From positions 750,134 through 814,133 of the forward strand of contig NW_003137821.1 of NCBI RefSeq assembly GCF_000003605.2: a stretch of 64,000 bases of DNA. The letters are read 5' to 3'. The stretch is from Saccoglossus kowalevskii. Taxonomy: Eukaryota > Hemichordata > Enteropneusta > Harrimaniidae. Positions 46,260-58,377 of the stretch are shown here, one piece after another. The position numbers were made by a program, and so were the translations under genes. The notes under the pieces are model-generated. The model did not search any database and was not told the DNA's origin. It saw nothing but the letters and a program-made list of their open reading frames with translations. Within the stretch, counting starts at the first letter, position 1. The number at the start of each line of letters is the position of its first letter.

Positions 46260-48264
46260 TCAAATTTAACATAAACTACATCGAATTCTTCTTAATTTGC
46301 TTCATTGTGAAGGACATAACCCGGATGTATACGGTTGCAATTGCAATTATTCCACATTAATCGAAACTAATATTACCTTCATCAATATATCTTATTGTAA
46401 GTAGATAAAATAAAATATTAAAACCTGCTTCCAATATTCTGCAACTCAACTCTAGTAGTAGAAAACATTTATATTATAACAGTAGATGAATTAATTATCA
46501 ACAAATTATTTTCTAAATGTTATTATTTATTGAGTACACTATTGCATCCAGCAACGTTCAGCAATGGTCTGAGAACAAAACAAAATGTCTTCTTTTTAAA
46601 AATTAGACAACACATTTGGGCCTTGAATGAAATTGAAGAGACGGTATTGTATATGAAAGAATTCTGTCGATGTTATCGTTGTTGCATCAATGCAAATAAA
46701 TACAGCTGTCATTTTGTTTCATTGTTATTTTTTTATTTGACAAATATATGACAAAGCAAAGCAATATATTAATCACATTTTGGTGTTGCTGCATTTATAT
46801 ATCTTCATTTTTGATAGCGCTGTGTTATTGCTTTTCAATTTCCGACTATCGATCATTGTTTTTGATTGCCATGTGACAGTTTAGGAGTCATAATCATCAC
46901 CATTCTTAATTTAATTTAATGATCATACATCAATCGATTGTTTAGTCACACTAGACGTTCCCTCATTTCCATAAAATTGACCAGCATTGATGTGTTAAGC
47001 GTGATTGACGAACATTTTCATAGATGCAAATATTATTGAGGGTGCGTCATTATTTTCAAACTTAACATTGGGGAGGGTCGGAGATTTTGCGCTTCTGTAG
47101 TATGCGAAGAGCCATATAATTTCGATCACCGGCTTTCTCATTCATGTAATTAATAAAAGTAATAAAATTGATTTTGAGTAAAACATGCTCTGGCTTTAAC
47201 CCGCTGTTTGCTTACATTATATTATATTATCGTGATAGAAGGCAAGTTGACTAAAGGTTCGTTGTTCGCCTTCTAATGCATTTTATAGTGAATGGCCTAG
47301 TTATTTAAATCATATCAATGCTTGTATTTAGTTTGGATGACTTCATGTGCAACATATTATAATGCTTATATTTGAGAAATTTGAATAACCTCATTACACG
47401 ATACCCTGACTTATTATAAATATAAAGTCGAATCATAGCCGATTCTGTGTTATAATCACATTTAGAATATTGACTCCAGATCGACTAAAATTGTATTTGC
47501 CGTCATCGATTATTGAGTCGCCGCTCGTAATGGCGTCATAGGAAGTGAATGAAATATGTTATGCATACTATTGATTATTTATGTTGAAATGATTTTCAGA
47601 ATCAGTGTGAATTAGGGAATGAGTTTAGAACTATTATTTAATTGTTGACGAAATATAAAAATCATCAGAAGTTTTGTGTTATATATTTTTCACTGTAACC
47701 TTCTAAATGATATAGAATATCTTTTACGGACGCACTAAACAACTTAGGGATATGACGAGGAATATACATTAATTGTACTGTAACTACTACACATTGCCAA
47801 CACCCAAAACAACAACGGATATAAACTGCTTGTCTCAAAATGCAATCATTCGATATGCACTAGACGTAATCTCTGTATTAAAGGTCACGTCTTAACTTTA
47901 ACTCCCCACACTTATACGATATGAAACACGTTGCGTAATCCGAGAGTAGAATATGAATCAGTTGTTGCCGTTTTATTTGGTTTATTTATATATCAAAGGT
48001 CACTGTTCCACCATTTATCTTGATATTTGAATCACTCCTGCCACACTAATAATACACACACTAATTATGTGTATGGCAATGTAATGAACATTGACGGAGT
48101 AAATATTTACAAATTATATTGGGTTGATGGTTCAAAGAATACTTTCATTTATTCATAAATTCAGAAATTGTTATTAATTATTGTGCTTCGCCTTAACTAA
48201 TCTAGTATATGTAGCATTGTCGTGTATAACACACCACATTGTCCTTGAACCGAATCCGTGCATC
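46260..48264. other. AT-rich stretch, nothing recognised
   Basis: No gene or repeat family was recognised. A 73-codon frame at 46530-46751 has no domain. Confidence 0.3.
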
Positions 48265-48475
48265 TACACTGTAAATCTTCGGAACACTTTTGTGTTTTCA
48301 AACGGTTTTAATTAAAACCACACCGTTCAAATTGAAAAAAAATGCGTATATTATTTTTTGAAAAGTGTTTGTTAGAGTAGTTAAAACACATTTTGATGAA
48401 AATTAATCGCATTGTAAACAAACACAAATAAACGTTTTTGTCAAAATGAAACACTGAGTGTTTTACGGGGACATA
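48265..48475. mobile_element. Possible MITE with CACTGTAAA-like end
   Basis: Begins CTACACTGTAAATCTTCGG and AACACTTTTGTGTTTTC and ends with AAACACTGAGTGTTTTACGG, so the two ends are loosely inverted relative to each other. It is filled with AACACTTTT-type motifs similar to those in the array at 25117-25545. No target duplication could be settled. Confidence 0.3.
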
Positions 48476-49174
48476 AATGTGTCATTAAATTGTTTATTGA
48501 TAGGATATTTATAGAATAATGCAACCTATGTTATGACATGTTTGACATGTTATGTTTCAAACAGTTAATAAAGCTAATGGGTTAGTGTAGAACAAGGTAG
48601 CTATATTGCATTTAAATTTTTGTAAATTTGCTTTTTATGGTTGAATACGCAATTGCAATTGCAAACAGTAATGTCTTCTTATATACCCTTGCTTCAAATA
48701 TTCTTATGGAAAATATAATGCATTGTATTGTATCTACGGCGACTGACCTGTGCATGTTGAACAAATTATCTTACTTTTGTTACTTTATAAGATCGGGCAA
48801 ATGATTTTCTGCGCTCCGGTACAAACGCCCAAATTCAATCATTTTTACTGTTTTCTCATGCCTTAAAATCGATTTCACTGGTCACATTCACATGCACATA
48901 TTACAATATGAATTTACGGAATCCGCACAATACTTCTAAATCAACACGAATTCAGAAAATATCAGTGAAATGATACAAGCTCTGATCATACACAATGTCT
49001 ATGTTATTATTTCGGTTGCTTGGATGTATATGGAATATTAGTTTACAGCATACATGACTCGCTACTGTACGTATACGTATTATCGTAGGTATATCATCTT
49101 TTATTGTAAAATCATACTGTGTTAGTACATGGATGTTATTGTCACAGCTCCAATACACATCGTCACATCTCCGT

Positions 49175-49176
<2 letters not shown>
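48476..49176. other. AT-rich stretch, nothing recognised
   Basis: No gene or repeat was recognised before the AT microsatellite. Confidence 0.3.

Positions 49177-49241
<65 letters not shown>
49177..49241. repeat. AT dinucleotide microsatellite, about 32 units
   Basis: Perfect TA repeat; it creates artefactual open frames of Ile-Tyr on both strands. Confidence 0.95.
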
Positions 49242-49243
<2 letters not shown>

Positions 49244-49599
49244 AGAGATAATATACATGTTTCCATGTAAACATATCAGTTCCTTCAATCCTCGTGACGT
49301 TATCATGTAAAATGATATCAACAATACTATCAGATTCTGCAAACAAACAAGGTCAGCCTAATTTAATCAGGAATATGACTTCTAGCACATTATCAGGACA
49401 ATCTCGCTTCGAAAGTCTAATTAACTCGATATTGAAATATTCGATTTTGCCCGTATAATATCGTTATCAGCACATTCCGAGTCACCAGAAATGTTTGATA
49501 ACTTCAGAGTAATTAACCCTGAGTCAATAAATGTATAGTGTTTTTTTATCCAAGAATAAACGACTATCACATTGCTACCTGCAACCAATATATTTCATG

Positions 49600-49800
49600 C
49601 CGTTGCATGTTGAAATTTAATTAAATCTGAAAAGATGTGTTACATAAAGCTATGTTGTACTTTATGATGTGTTATATAAAAATCGAACAAAACGATCAAT
49701 ACTTATTCATATATATTAATCAATTCGTTACACATACCAGCGCAATGTCATGAAGGGTGGTTTATTAAAATATAGTTACAATGTGCTACGCTGAAATACA
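49600..49800. repeat. Left copy of an old direct duplication (partner at 52135-52365)
   Basis: Shared blocks in order: GTTGCATGTTGAAATTTAAT, GCTATGTTGT-CTTTATGA-GTGTTAT, AC-AATTCGTTACACATACCAG and TTATTAAAATATA.TTA.AATG. It is non-coding. Confidence 0.6.
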
Positions 49801-52134
49801 ATAAAGTCACTCTGGTATACTCAATGTAACCTAGGATTTACAAAGTTGAAAATAGTTTCATGCTCGATTTATTACTTCGTATGTTTCTGCACATTGTCAT
49901 CATTTCAACTAAGCCAAAACTCGTTAATCGTTACGGGGATTAAATACCCGTGGAATTAATAAATCACCAAATGGCTCTGTCTATTCTGTGTGTAACGTGT
50001 AGATGCACAGTTTTATGTGAACCGACACAATAATGTAGGAACAATATAGTGCAGATCAACCACAGAAAGTACAGAAATATACTCACCAATTATAAACTAC
50101 TAAGCATTGTACGAGTGTTTGACATGATTAACGATACTGCAGCATTGCTAATCATCGATTAGATAAATGCATATATCATATCTATTTCCTGATTACTGTA
50201 TTGTGCGTACCATAGTACATGATCCACGTAACCATATATTAAAATTGTTTGTTGCGATGTAAGTACTCTATTTTTTCCTAATAGTTAAACTGACATGATA
50301 TTATGAGTACCGAGATATGAGATTAAACAAAAACCCCTCCCCTCCTGAAGTGCAATGCTGATTGCAGTATTGGTGGCTGATTTGAGAAGCATACATTATT
50401 CAGTGTCGATCTTGGTTTTTATAATGGCGTTTCTCTGTTTATAATACACGTTGTCAACATATTAGCTACATCATGTGACCAACCACTGATCTTACTTATC
50501 CAGGCTGTATATATATTGTTATCACGATTATTTATTTTATTATATGTTACCAACGAACAAGCACAAATAAAATATAATGCGTACGATTCCTGAAACCTTT
50601 TATTCTTGGATCATTCTGACACTACTCTGAATTATATATACAAATAATTCACAGTTACTATGTAGTTTGCAAAGTGTTTAACACCTCAATATATTGCTTG
50701 TGATTGCCCTTGTGACAAATATAGACATGACCTTGAATTGATTTCCATCTCCGGATTGCGGTCCAGAACAATTCGTTGCGATTCTTCGCCAGAACATGCA
50801 AGCAAATTGTATGTTAAATGTTATGCGCCGGGTAATTGATACTGCACCACAATGCTGTCGCTTTCGGTCTGATTACCGGGAGAAACCTACTTGGCAATGT
50901 TGTACAGTATTTGGAGTTGGTCCTGCTAATCAAATAAAAACTGATTTTAATATTAGCTGAGCAGCTGTTCGAAAATGCCAATCATCAGGCTCAATCATCA
51001 TAGCCAAACTAGCGCTAAGTATTTTTTGTTATCAGTTATCAGTTATTAAACCTTCTTGTCATTAGAAATATTAGAAATGTAAAATTATGTTGACATTTTA
51101 AAAATATTATTATGAAACATCGCAATAAGCCAGAAGTATGTATTGCTATTCAATGAGTAATAATGAATTTGAATTAAAAAGTGTAATAAAATCAGATGCA
51201 CAATAAATTAGTAGACGTGATGCTGGAGACATGTGATTGAAGAAGATACACGTACCTAACAGTGTATTAAACACCAAACAACAAAACGTCGTATTTTACG
51301 TTTTATTTTATTGATGGAATCGTGTGAACACCACTGATGTGATAAATATTAAAATAAAAAAAACAAATGTTCTGGTTTCCGTCATTTGAAAATTATCGTA
51401 TGAAACACAAATTAATACAATATTTGCAAACTATATTCCACTAGGGTCCATGATAGTTTCCATTATAGTTCGTTAATTTGTATTAATTGTTGTATTAATA
51501 AACATTCATCGATAAAACACCCTACGATTTTTTACAAGCTCCCTTGGTACACATGATCTACGAGCCTCGAAAACACAATTGTTAAAAAATTTTGCTTTAA
51601 AGCATTCTGCGTGTTCACCGCTGTATAATTGTTTATGAAATGTTTGTAGAAATATGTAGAGAGATATGAATAATGGATAGATATCCGATGTGGAAGACAC
51701 TTTTAATATTTGAAGACCGATCATATTTGAATATTCGTAAATGACAAATCAAATAGAAACAACTGAAAATTAGAAGATGTTCTGTGAGTAACGACTCGAA
51801 AGTTCTGATAATCACCAATAAATCTCAAGTCTAGTTTCCAATTAAGTAGAGATTAAATTGTAATAATTTAATTCAGAATTACGTACTGAATGTTGATTCA
51901 TAATCATGATTTCATAATCCCTCATTAAAGATAAAATTATACAATTAATTACGTAATTAGGGTTTTACACCACGAATCAAAAAAATAAATTGTTAGTCGC
52001 ATGCAATTTTGCGTAAATCAGAGGACAGTTTTATATTACAATTATTAGCACTGACGCAATGAATACGTGATGTTTTTATTCACCTTATTACACATACAGC
52101 TATGTATTTATCCATAGTCTGTTACTAATAAATT
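49801..52134. other. AT-rich stretch with a short block similar to 57005-57080
   Basis: Around 50705-50775 the order CCCTTGTGAC, TATAGACATG, TTGATT and GTCCAGAACA recalls 57012-57082. This may belong to the same old duplication as 52660-52900 and 57840-58110. Nothing else was recognised. Confidence 0.35.
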
Positions 52135-52365
52135 TCAGCTATGTTGCATGTTGAAATTTAATTAACTCTGTGATATATTTGCTCATTCCTGTCAAAGAAA
52201 TTCATCTCACATTATGCCATGCTGTGCTTCATATGAAGTGTTATGAGGAATTTAACAAAACTTCATTAATAGACAAATTCTAGTAATTCGCTGCAAATAC
52301 CAGTACAATTTCACATAAATCGTGCATGACAGATTATTAAAATATAATTAAAATGGGCTACGTTG
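52135..52365. repeat. Right copy of an old direct duplication (partner at 49600-49800)
   Basis: See the entry at 49600. The offset is about 2.53 kb at both ends of the match. Confidence 0.6.
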
Positions 52366-52518
52366 AATGCTCATTTTTAATATGGAGTAATTTGTCAGCT
52401 GTATTATCGTTTGATGAATGTTTACTGAAAATCTGGGCATATTTAAACATATGTAAATTACAAGCTGTCGTTATTGTATGGTACGGCGAGTCTGTGAATT
52501 CCAACATGGAAAGATTAT

Positions 52519-52648
52519 GAGGTTATTATGAGGATAGCTCAATGTATGCACGAAGACAATACAGCGGGAGTATCGATCGACACGCAGCGGAGGTCGATGC
52601 AACGACATACTGTTTTAGTGCATACTTTGCGGTATCCTCGTAATAATC
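52519..52648. mobile_element. Complete fold-back MITE, about 130 bp
   Basis: The left end reads GAGGTTATTATGAGGATAG followed by CTCAATGTATGCAC. The right end, reverse complemented, reads GATTATTACGAGGATACC and then GCAAAGTATGCAC. The ends therefore form imperfect inverted repeats of about 40 bp. The core (AGCGGGAGTATCGATCGACA, CGCAGCGGAGGTCGATGCAA) matches the array at 22125-22360. No open frame is present, so movement would depend on a transposase elsewhere. Confidence 0.7.
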
Positions 52649-52659
52649 GGAAAGTATGT

Positions 52660-52900
52660 GTAATAAATTACAACTAAACATCGTTAAAGATTTTATGAGT
52701 TTGTTTATGGAAACATTTAGTATTGATAGAATAGTGGATCTTGCTCATGTCCTATTTCGGGTGTGTTATTAAGACAAGCACGTTGAATAACAAATTAACG
52801 GTAAATACTCATAGGGCGGTGGTCGTGTCGCCGCGTTAATTAATCCAGGATAAAGATTAGTAAAATAAAGTCAAATATCAATGTCTGCAATACGAATTAC
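52660..52900. repeat. Left copy of an old direct duplication (partner at 57840-58110)
   Basis: Shared blocks in order: CGTTA-..-ATTTTATGAGTT, GAACATTTAG.ATT, GTGGATCTTGCTCATGT, and GGATTAGTAAAA followed by TCAAATATCA. The MITE or a MITE remnant lies just left of both copies, so the element may already have been present before the duplication. Confidence 0.55.
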
Positions 52901-53590
52901 AGACACATATAAACCTGAAACACGAGCCTGGAACTCATGCTAATGCGCCTCGCAGCTGTAAGCAGACGCGCAGCTGTTACGCCTGGTCGCACTGCCTAAA
53001 TAATGCCATGTTGATATTGAATGAACTCTTGCAATGAATAGATAAATGAAAATGAAGAGACTGGAATGTTTAATTACTAACTGTATAGACTTAACACAAA
53101 ATTTACATATATACAACATTTTGAAAATAGCCCGGAACTAATGTTAATTTTAATTACCAAATGTTTTAATACTAGTGTTAAAAACTGGCATGTGACTGGG
53201 TAATCTATCTTATTAAACGGTTTTTAAGAATGAATGACCAGAAGAGAAAACCAATTATGGGGGCATTATATTAATAAGTAGTCTTGATAAATTATTTACC
53301 TCAGTCATAAATCAAAAATTATTAAACTAGTACCTGGAAGAAGATGAGTAAATGGGATGAACAATCTGGTTTCAAAGAAGGATTTTCAACATTTGACCAT
53401 ATACTCTAAAAGTGAGAAGCGACACGCATTTATTGCTTACAACAAATGTTATCGCCGAGGCAAAATCGTATGTAACTAATAGCTTCAATAAATCCTACTT
53501 TTTCTACTGTAATATTGTGTCAGACAAGCAATTTGTTTGAATGGTATTATTTATTTGATATGTAAACTACTACAATCGCTGCAGCTATCA
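52901..53590. other. Intergenic stretch, nothing recognised
   Basis: Slightly less AT-rich around 52930-53000; no frame or repeat was recognised. Confidence 0.3.
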
Positions 53591-53650
53591 TGCAATAGGC
53601 TATTTACCTGGCAACCGGTTGCTAGTCATGTGATACAGGTCAAGCTTTGA
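53591..53650 (+). repeat. Left terminal inverted repeat of the transposon
   Basis: Core TGATACAGGTCAAGCTTT is identical to the reverse complement of the right end. Relative to the right end it lacks about 20 bases in its outer part. Confidence 0.7.
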
Positions 53651-53737
53651 ATCAAAATAACGCTAAAACGAGCGTGTATCTAGTGTCGTGCGTTAAATTT
53701 CTGAATGATTTATTGCATTTGTTTCATGTTTGCGACC

Positions 53738-54080
53738 ATGGCTGACTTCGACAGAATGACCGTGGCACAGCTCAAAAACTTCCTGCGTAAATAATAAAAA
53801 GAATATTCTTCTTGTAATCGCTAAAGGTGTGCACGATTTGGAGCTCGAGGAAGACCCTGATTTTTGACGTCATGACCTAAGAAATTACGTCGCTTCTAGA
53901 CTTAGCAAAGTTGGTTACAATTTCATCGATTCTCTAAAATTAACGGGCTACTCTATAGTGATTTCAGGAATGTTCCAGAATTCGAATTGTCCGATGATTT
54001 AATGTGTCATCGGTCCGACTATGACCGGAAGAAGCTCAGGCGGGCATGTTCAAATGTAACATCTGTCTGTGTACTGGCAT
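53738..54080 (+). pseudogene. SAP-like domain protein fragment in the transposon
   Basis: Starts ATG GCT GAC with MADFDRMTVAQLKNFLR, the first helix pattern of a SAP (DNA-binding) motif. After a frameshift it continues LVIAKGVHDLELEEDPDF, which looks like the second SAP helix with an acidic linker, and later SDYDRKKLRRACSNV. The same order (SAP start, DPD, then a YDRKKL-like block) recalls large invertebrate proteins often associated with transposons, some with a YqaJ-type nuclease domain; that last link is from memory and uncertain. Stops and frameshifts disable the fragment. Confidence 0.5.
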
Positions 54081-54789
54081 CCCATGTTAAAGGCACATAA
54101 TAGTACTTCACATTACTGCTACTTTCACCATTACCAGCGCGAGCAGCTTTTGAGGTTCCTAACAAATAACTGAAAACGGCCAATATTGCATGATTCACAC
54201 ATTGGTTCAAATGATAACAGGAATCGGTCGACATCCGTACACTGCATGATACGCACAAGCATCCATAGAAATGACAGGAAACTGTCAATATTGCTTATTG
54301 TAAACAACAAGCATGCTTTAAAAATACATAACTTGAAAATTCATAACTTTTCGGCATATAATAGAAGTTTGTAAAACTAATTTTAAAATCCGGTAGTATA
54401 AGTATTAAATTGTACGAGTATTAAATATTATAATTTAATTATGCGCTTAGTAATAGAATTAATTCACTTGCCAACATTCAGGCTTGGCTCTTTGTCAGGA
54501 GGGTTATTCCCAAACTCTGTGGCAATATTGTTATAATTAAATGCAAAGCTATTCGCATTTAATTCCGGTAATGTCAGGAATATTGTTTTCATCGGGATAC
54601 TAATGTTAAGACAATTTAAGATGTACACTTGTGCGTTGTAAATAAAAAAAAAGGTCAATCCCATGCTAAACCACATTTTATTCGGGGTCGCAATAAAATA
54701 ATAAAATACACGATCATAAAATTAAAACAATAAATATTGGCATGAAAACAAGCACGGTAAAGTTCCGATCAGTACAACTTGCAAACTGT

Positions 54790-55010
54790 ATTAAACAGGT
54801 TTCAGGTTTCTCGGCGATCTTCGATCGAATACACGGCGTTCGACACCTCTCGCAATCGCTTTTGCTGGGTTAAATACGACTCAAAATGCAGGAAACAAGC
54901 GTACATGTACATGTCCTGGATGATTCTGCGTCGAGCAAAATTATCTGCCCGAGAACAGGCACTGATCCATCGATCGCACTTTTCAGACTGCGTTTTTGGT
55001 TTAGGGAATC
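54790..55010 (-). pseudogene. THAP-like zinc-finger fragment in the transposon
   Basis: The minus strand reads FPKPKTQSEKCDRWISACSR, then ADNFARRRI and a C-x2-HF ending (ACFLHFES). This fits the second half of a THAP domain: the invariant FP, the Trp of the W-x-x-A core, and the C-x-x-HF zinc ligands. The first Cys pair upstream is not recognisable and a stop precedes FPKP. THAP domains bind DNA and occur in several animal transposases. Confidence 0.55.
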
Positions 55011-55162
55011 ACAACAAAAACAGCATTCATATAATTGTTGTACTGAAACTGAGAATCACTCTTACATTCGCCCTAAGCGCGCCGTTTGACTCCTATTGTG
55101 ACAGATATATTGCTTCAAGATGAGGTTTACAACACGTAAGACAATGTGGTTGCTACCATATT

Positions 55163-55250
55163 GAACTGAAAGCTTGACCTGTATCACGTGACTCAATTGG
55201 TTGAACCGTGGTCACGCGTGATCTCACAGCTTGAGAAAAATGGCTTATTG
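55163..55250 (-). repeat. Right terminal inverted repeat of the transposon
   Basis: Contains AAAGCTTGACCTGTATCACG, inverted relative to the left end, and extends outward to AATGGCTTATTGG. Confidence 0.7.
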
Positions 55251-55689
55251 GAATTCATATTAAGTGATGAACGTTTACATAAAATTTATTTCTTATTTAC
55301 ATGGCTACAGGAAACGTTAACACAGTACTAGATTACTGTCACACGTGACGTTTAACTGTGAATACAACACAAATTAAAAAATGTTTTCAAACGGTAAGTT
55401 ACCCCGTATTTGCATGTAGTGAATCCAGTATTGATGTAGTTACTAGGTTATGTGTATCTCGATACTAATTTTAACTATAACGACAATTTCAACAAGGTAA
55501 TTTGTAAACAAGTGAATCAAACATGGGGAGCCATATACATCTTAATTATCAAAGTCAGAAGATTTCAGGTACCGATTGATTTATAGCTTGAACATTTTGA
55601 TCAAACCTTGAGCGAGGGATCAAAGGAAATTCCAAAAGATAATTTGATGTGAGACATTGAATCGATAAGATGAGAGATGAGAATGTGCG
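55251..55689. other. Short intergenic stretch, nothing recognised
   Basis: AT-rich sequence between the DNA transposon and the LTR-element fossil. Confidence 0.3.
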
Positions 55690-56460
55690 GCAAGTATCAA
55701 GTCTCAGTTTCACATGTCCAGTGAGTGGATTTCACGATTGCTGCCTAAATAATTCGTTCATAGTTCCTTACTACACACTTCTTCAACAAGACCCTGGTCA
55801 TTGTATCTGGAAATTATCTTGGGCTATAGGAAGAAACAGCACTACCGTCTCACCAGTGGTAAAATATTGTAGATTTGTCAAAATATGTCTGATTACTTGT
55901 CTGAAGCACTTTGCAGGTGTCCTCCAATCGATTTTGTAGGTCAATGACGTATTCATACGTACCCTTAAACTTTTCACCACCAGACATTCTTGACATCTTC
56001 AGTGCAGAAGATGTGAAATGTTATACTCTACTTACCAGTTGCCACCTCTGTCTTATCAGCGGCATACCTAACTAACCATTTCAAACTCAAGTCCTTTATA
56101 GTAATTCATATAAATTGTCAGGGAACACCACAAATTGGCTGGATGTGTACACTTTCTTTTGGTCCGAGATTGAGCTCTTGTCTCAACGCTATGTACAGCG
56201 TTTTATTCAGGTACTGACTGTGCACACTTCTTTTTGGTCCGAGACTGAGCTCTTGTCTAAACACTTGTATAACCTCAAGCCATTAATGCTCCTGCTTGGC
56301 ATCATCTTTGACATCGGTCAGGGAATCTCCAAACTGATCACGAGGCACCTGTTCCTCAGGATTGTCACCCGTGTTTACCATTGTAGTGCATGACCAGGAA
56401 TTTACAATGCATGCCTATAAGGCGGAGGTTAGGGAATCACCGCCAACCTTCTTTCAGGCA
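55690..56460 (-). mobile_element. Broken Ty3/Gypsy-type LTR retrotransposon fossil
   Basis: On the minus strand, around 55890-56000, a stretch (FKGTYEYVIDLQNRLEDTC) resembles the linker and C-terminal part of Ty3/Gypsy integrases, where a Y-V--L--RL---C helix precedes the GPY/F-like region. Only a fragment of the element is recognisable, no LTRs were found, and it is broken in many places, so it is old. A short internal direct duplication (GGTCCGAGA.TGAGCTCTTG, at about 56160 and 56235) lies within it. The upstream limit is uncertain and could reach about 56800. Confidence 0.55.
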
Positions 56461-57459
56461 AATCACCTGTGTTTGATACACCAACTGTATGACGTGGAAT
56501 TTCACCCACAGAACACTCTTTGCGATAGTCAATATTTGATTTGGTGTTGTATTTGGAGACTAGTACCTTTATTGCCAGGAATTTCACATTATTTTTCGAT
56601 TTAATGACAATTGCATCACAAAAAGTTGAACCTTCACTGTACATAAAATGCATAATGATGAACTGCCTTGCGGCCATAAATTTTGTCTTATCTTTCTGTC
56701 TCAACTTTAGCTGCCTGTTCGGCCTTTCCTTACTCAATGTTAGCGCCTTGTTCAAACATTTTTTTTGTTTAGCTCTCTCATATTAACTTTTCACTACTAA
56801 TTAAGTTTTCTTAGGCTTTTAATGTTTATTGAGCTACAATCCCAATTATCCATTTTCCCCCATATTACCTGATTCACAGATTTTCATGTAACCGATAAGA
56901 AGAAGATTTATAATCAGTCTGAGAACATATACTAACATAATAATTTAATATTTAACTGCTTCAAATTGCGCGAGAGAATACAAGTTGTACAGTGATAATA
57001 ATTAGAGTTATTACCCTTGTCACGTTTATAGACATGTGTTTGATTGGATTGGATTTTTTCTTTTGGATTCTGGCCCAGAACATGTTTTCAAATTATTTCT
57101 TGAAAAACAAACGTAAATGTTGAATACTTCAATTGGACGTGATATGAATGTATGTGCTAGCTGTAATATTATTTGATGACCTCACTTGAAAGACATTTGG
57201 GCAATACTGATAAGTATGGTTTACAACGTGATGTATTTCTGTGGTATTACATGGCATATTTGCAAACTTCTAAATTTGAAGGATTACGTATTGTTTCTAA
57301 GATTGTTATTTTGAAAATAAATTCATGGCATAGAAGGTCTAGTCTCGGCGAAACGAAAGCGAAAGCGAAAGCAAGATTTTATTTCTTGTCATGTGTGTAC
57401 GATACTCATAGTAATATTGTTTTCTATTTTTTGAGCTAAACACGCTGCGTGTCAGTATA
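56461..57459. other. Stretch with possible further fossil remains, otherwise unassigned
   Basis: The part up to about 56800 is less AT-rich and may belong to the neighbouring LTR-element fossil. After that, 57005-57080 resembles 50705-50775. No gene was recognised. Confidence 0.3.
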
Positions 57460-57505
57460 TTCACTCGTACTTTGTGCATACTTTGTTTCCTCGTAATATC
57501 CGTAT
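57460..57505. mobile_element. End fragment of the fold-back MITE
   Basis: GTGCATACTTTG followed by TTTCCTCGTAATATCCG matches the right end of the copy at 52519-52648. The rest of the element is not recognisable. Confidence 0.5.
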
Positions 57506-57839
57506 GTATTGAGAGCCAGTCAAGGGACTGACAAACTAACGAAACATAATTGAAACTCGAACGCCCATCCATTAATGATTTTACTCAACGACTATCAGGA
57601 TCACAGTAGGTTTGGTTATGTTATTAGTTATGAAGCATTGCCGTAATTACGAATGCAATTGTTTAAGCAATTTATAACGCTTTAAAGAAACTAGGCGCAG
57701 TTATAGCTACTTAAATTATTATATAAACATGAAAACGAGAAATGTTTAATATGATAAATCTGATTGTGGTATAAATTTAATCATCCGGTTGATTAGTAAC
57801 TGTTACACTGGTAACATGTTATTATGAAAAATATCCGTC
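57506..57839. other. AT-rich spacer, nothing recognised
   Basis: Lies between the MITE fragment and the duplicated block that follows. Confidence 0.3.
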
Positions 57840-58110
57840 ATTTCAATAAGGTAAAAACGTTATCGTATTTTATGAGTTCCTACGAACATTTAGCATTAAT
57901 CGAATGTTGTGGATCTTGCTCATGTGGGAATATTACAACGAAAGGATATTCGGCTTCTGTCATTCTGTGAATAATCGAATGAAACATGATAGAAATTGTT
58001 TATGAATACAAAATTAACATTAAATTGCATTTTGCAACTATTATGCAATCAAAAATCTAGCATAGGGATTAGTAAAAACAATCAAATATCACTAGCTAAA
58101 ACTGAAATAC
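57840..58110. repeat. Right copy of an old direct duplication (partner at 52660-52900)
   Basis: See the entry at 52660; GTGGATCTTGCTCATGT at 57909 is the longest exact block. Confidence 0.55.
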
Positions 58111-58343
58111 ATTGAATTTGTGTTAGACTAGGTAAAACATGCCAATATATTATCACTCAGTTCTCAGGCATACCTGTGTTGATTTCATATAAGGTATAGA
58201 TGCATTTTTTTGCTTTTGTCATGTGTACACATACGTACCATAAATGAAACTCACTAAAAAAAACATGGAAATTGTTAAAATCATGCCAAATGAACTGCAT
58301 ATTTTACCAAGATAAACGTAAATAATGTTGTCAATGTATTAAC

Positions 58344-58377
<34 letters not shown>

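Larger units (their letters stand above)
53591..55250. mobile_element. Decayed inverted-repeat DNA transposon with SAP-like and THAP-like pieces
   Basis: The left end (53591-53650) and the reverse complement of the right end (55163-55250) match: CAATAGGCTATTT against CAATAAGCCATTT, GGCAACCGGTTG against TTCAACCAATTG, then GTCATGTGATACAGGTCAAG against GTCACGTGATACAGGTCAAG. Between them are a SAP-like start on the plus strand and a THAP-like zinc-finger fragment on the minus strand, so the two genes converge. Several frameshifts and stops show a dead copy of about 1.66 kb, shorter than an autonomous element would be. THAP domains are known in P-element and Kolobok transposases; the exact superfamily is not determined. 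Confidence 0.65.

Noticed and set aside
47250-47290. tRNA-like GGTTCG loop near GAAGGCAAG ... CTTCTAATGC
   Set aside because: No cloverleaf with acceptor and anticodon arms can be drawn; no tRNA was found in the window.
48952-49310. Frames of 104 and 63 codons with Ile-Tyr runs
   Set aside because: They are created by the AT microsatellite.
54464-54676. 70-codon minus frame inside the transposon
   Set aside because: It may be a piece of the THAP-bearing protein, but nothing in it is recognisable, so it is not called separately.
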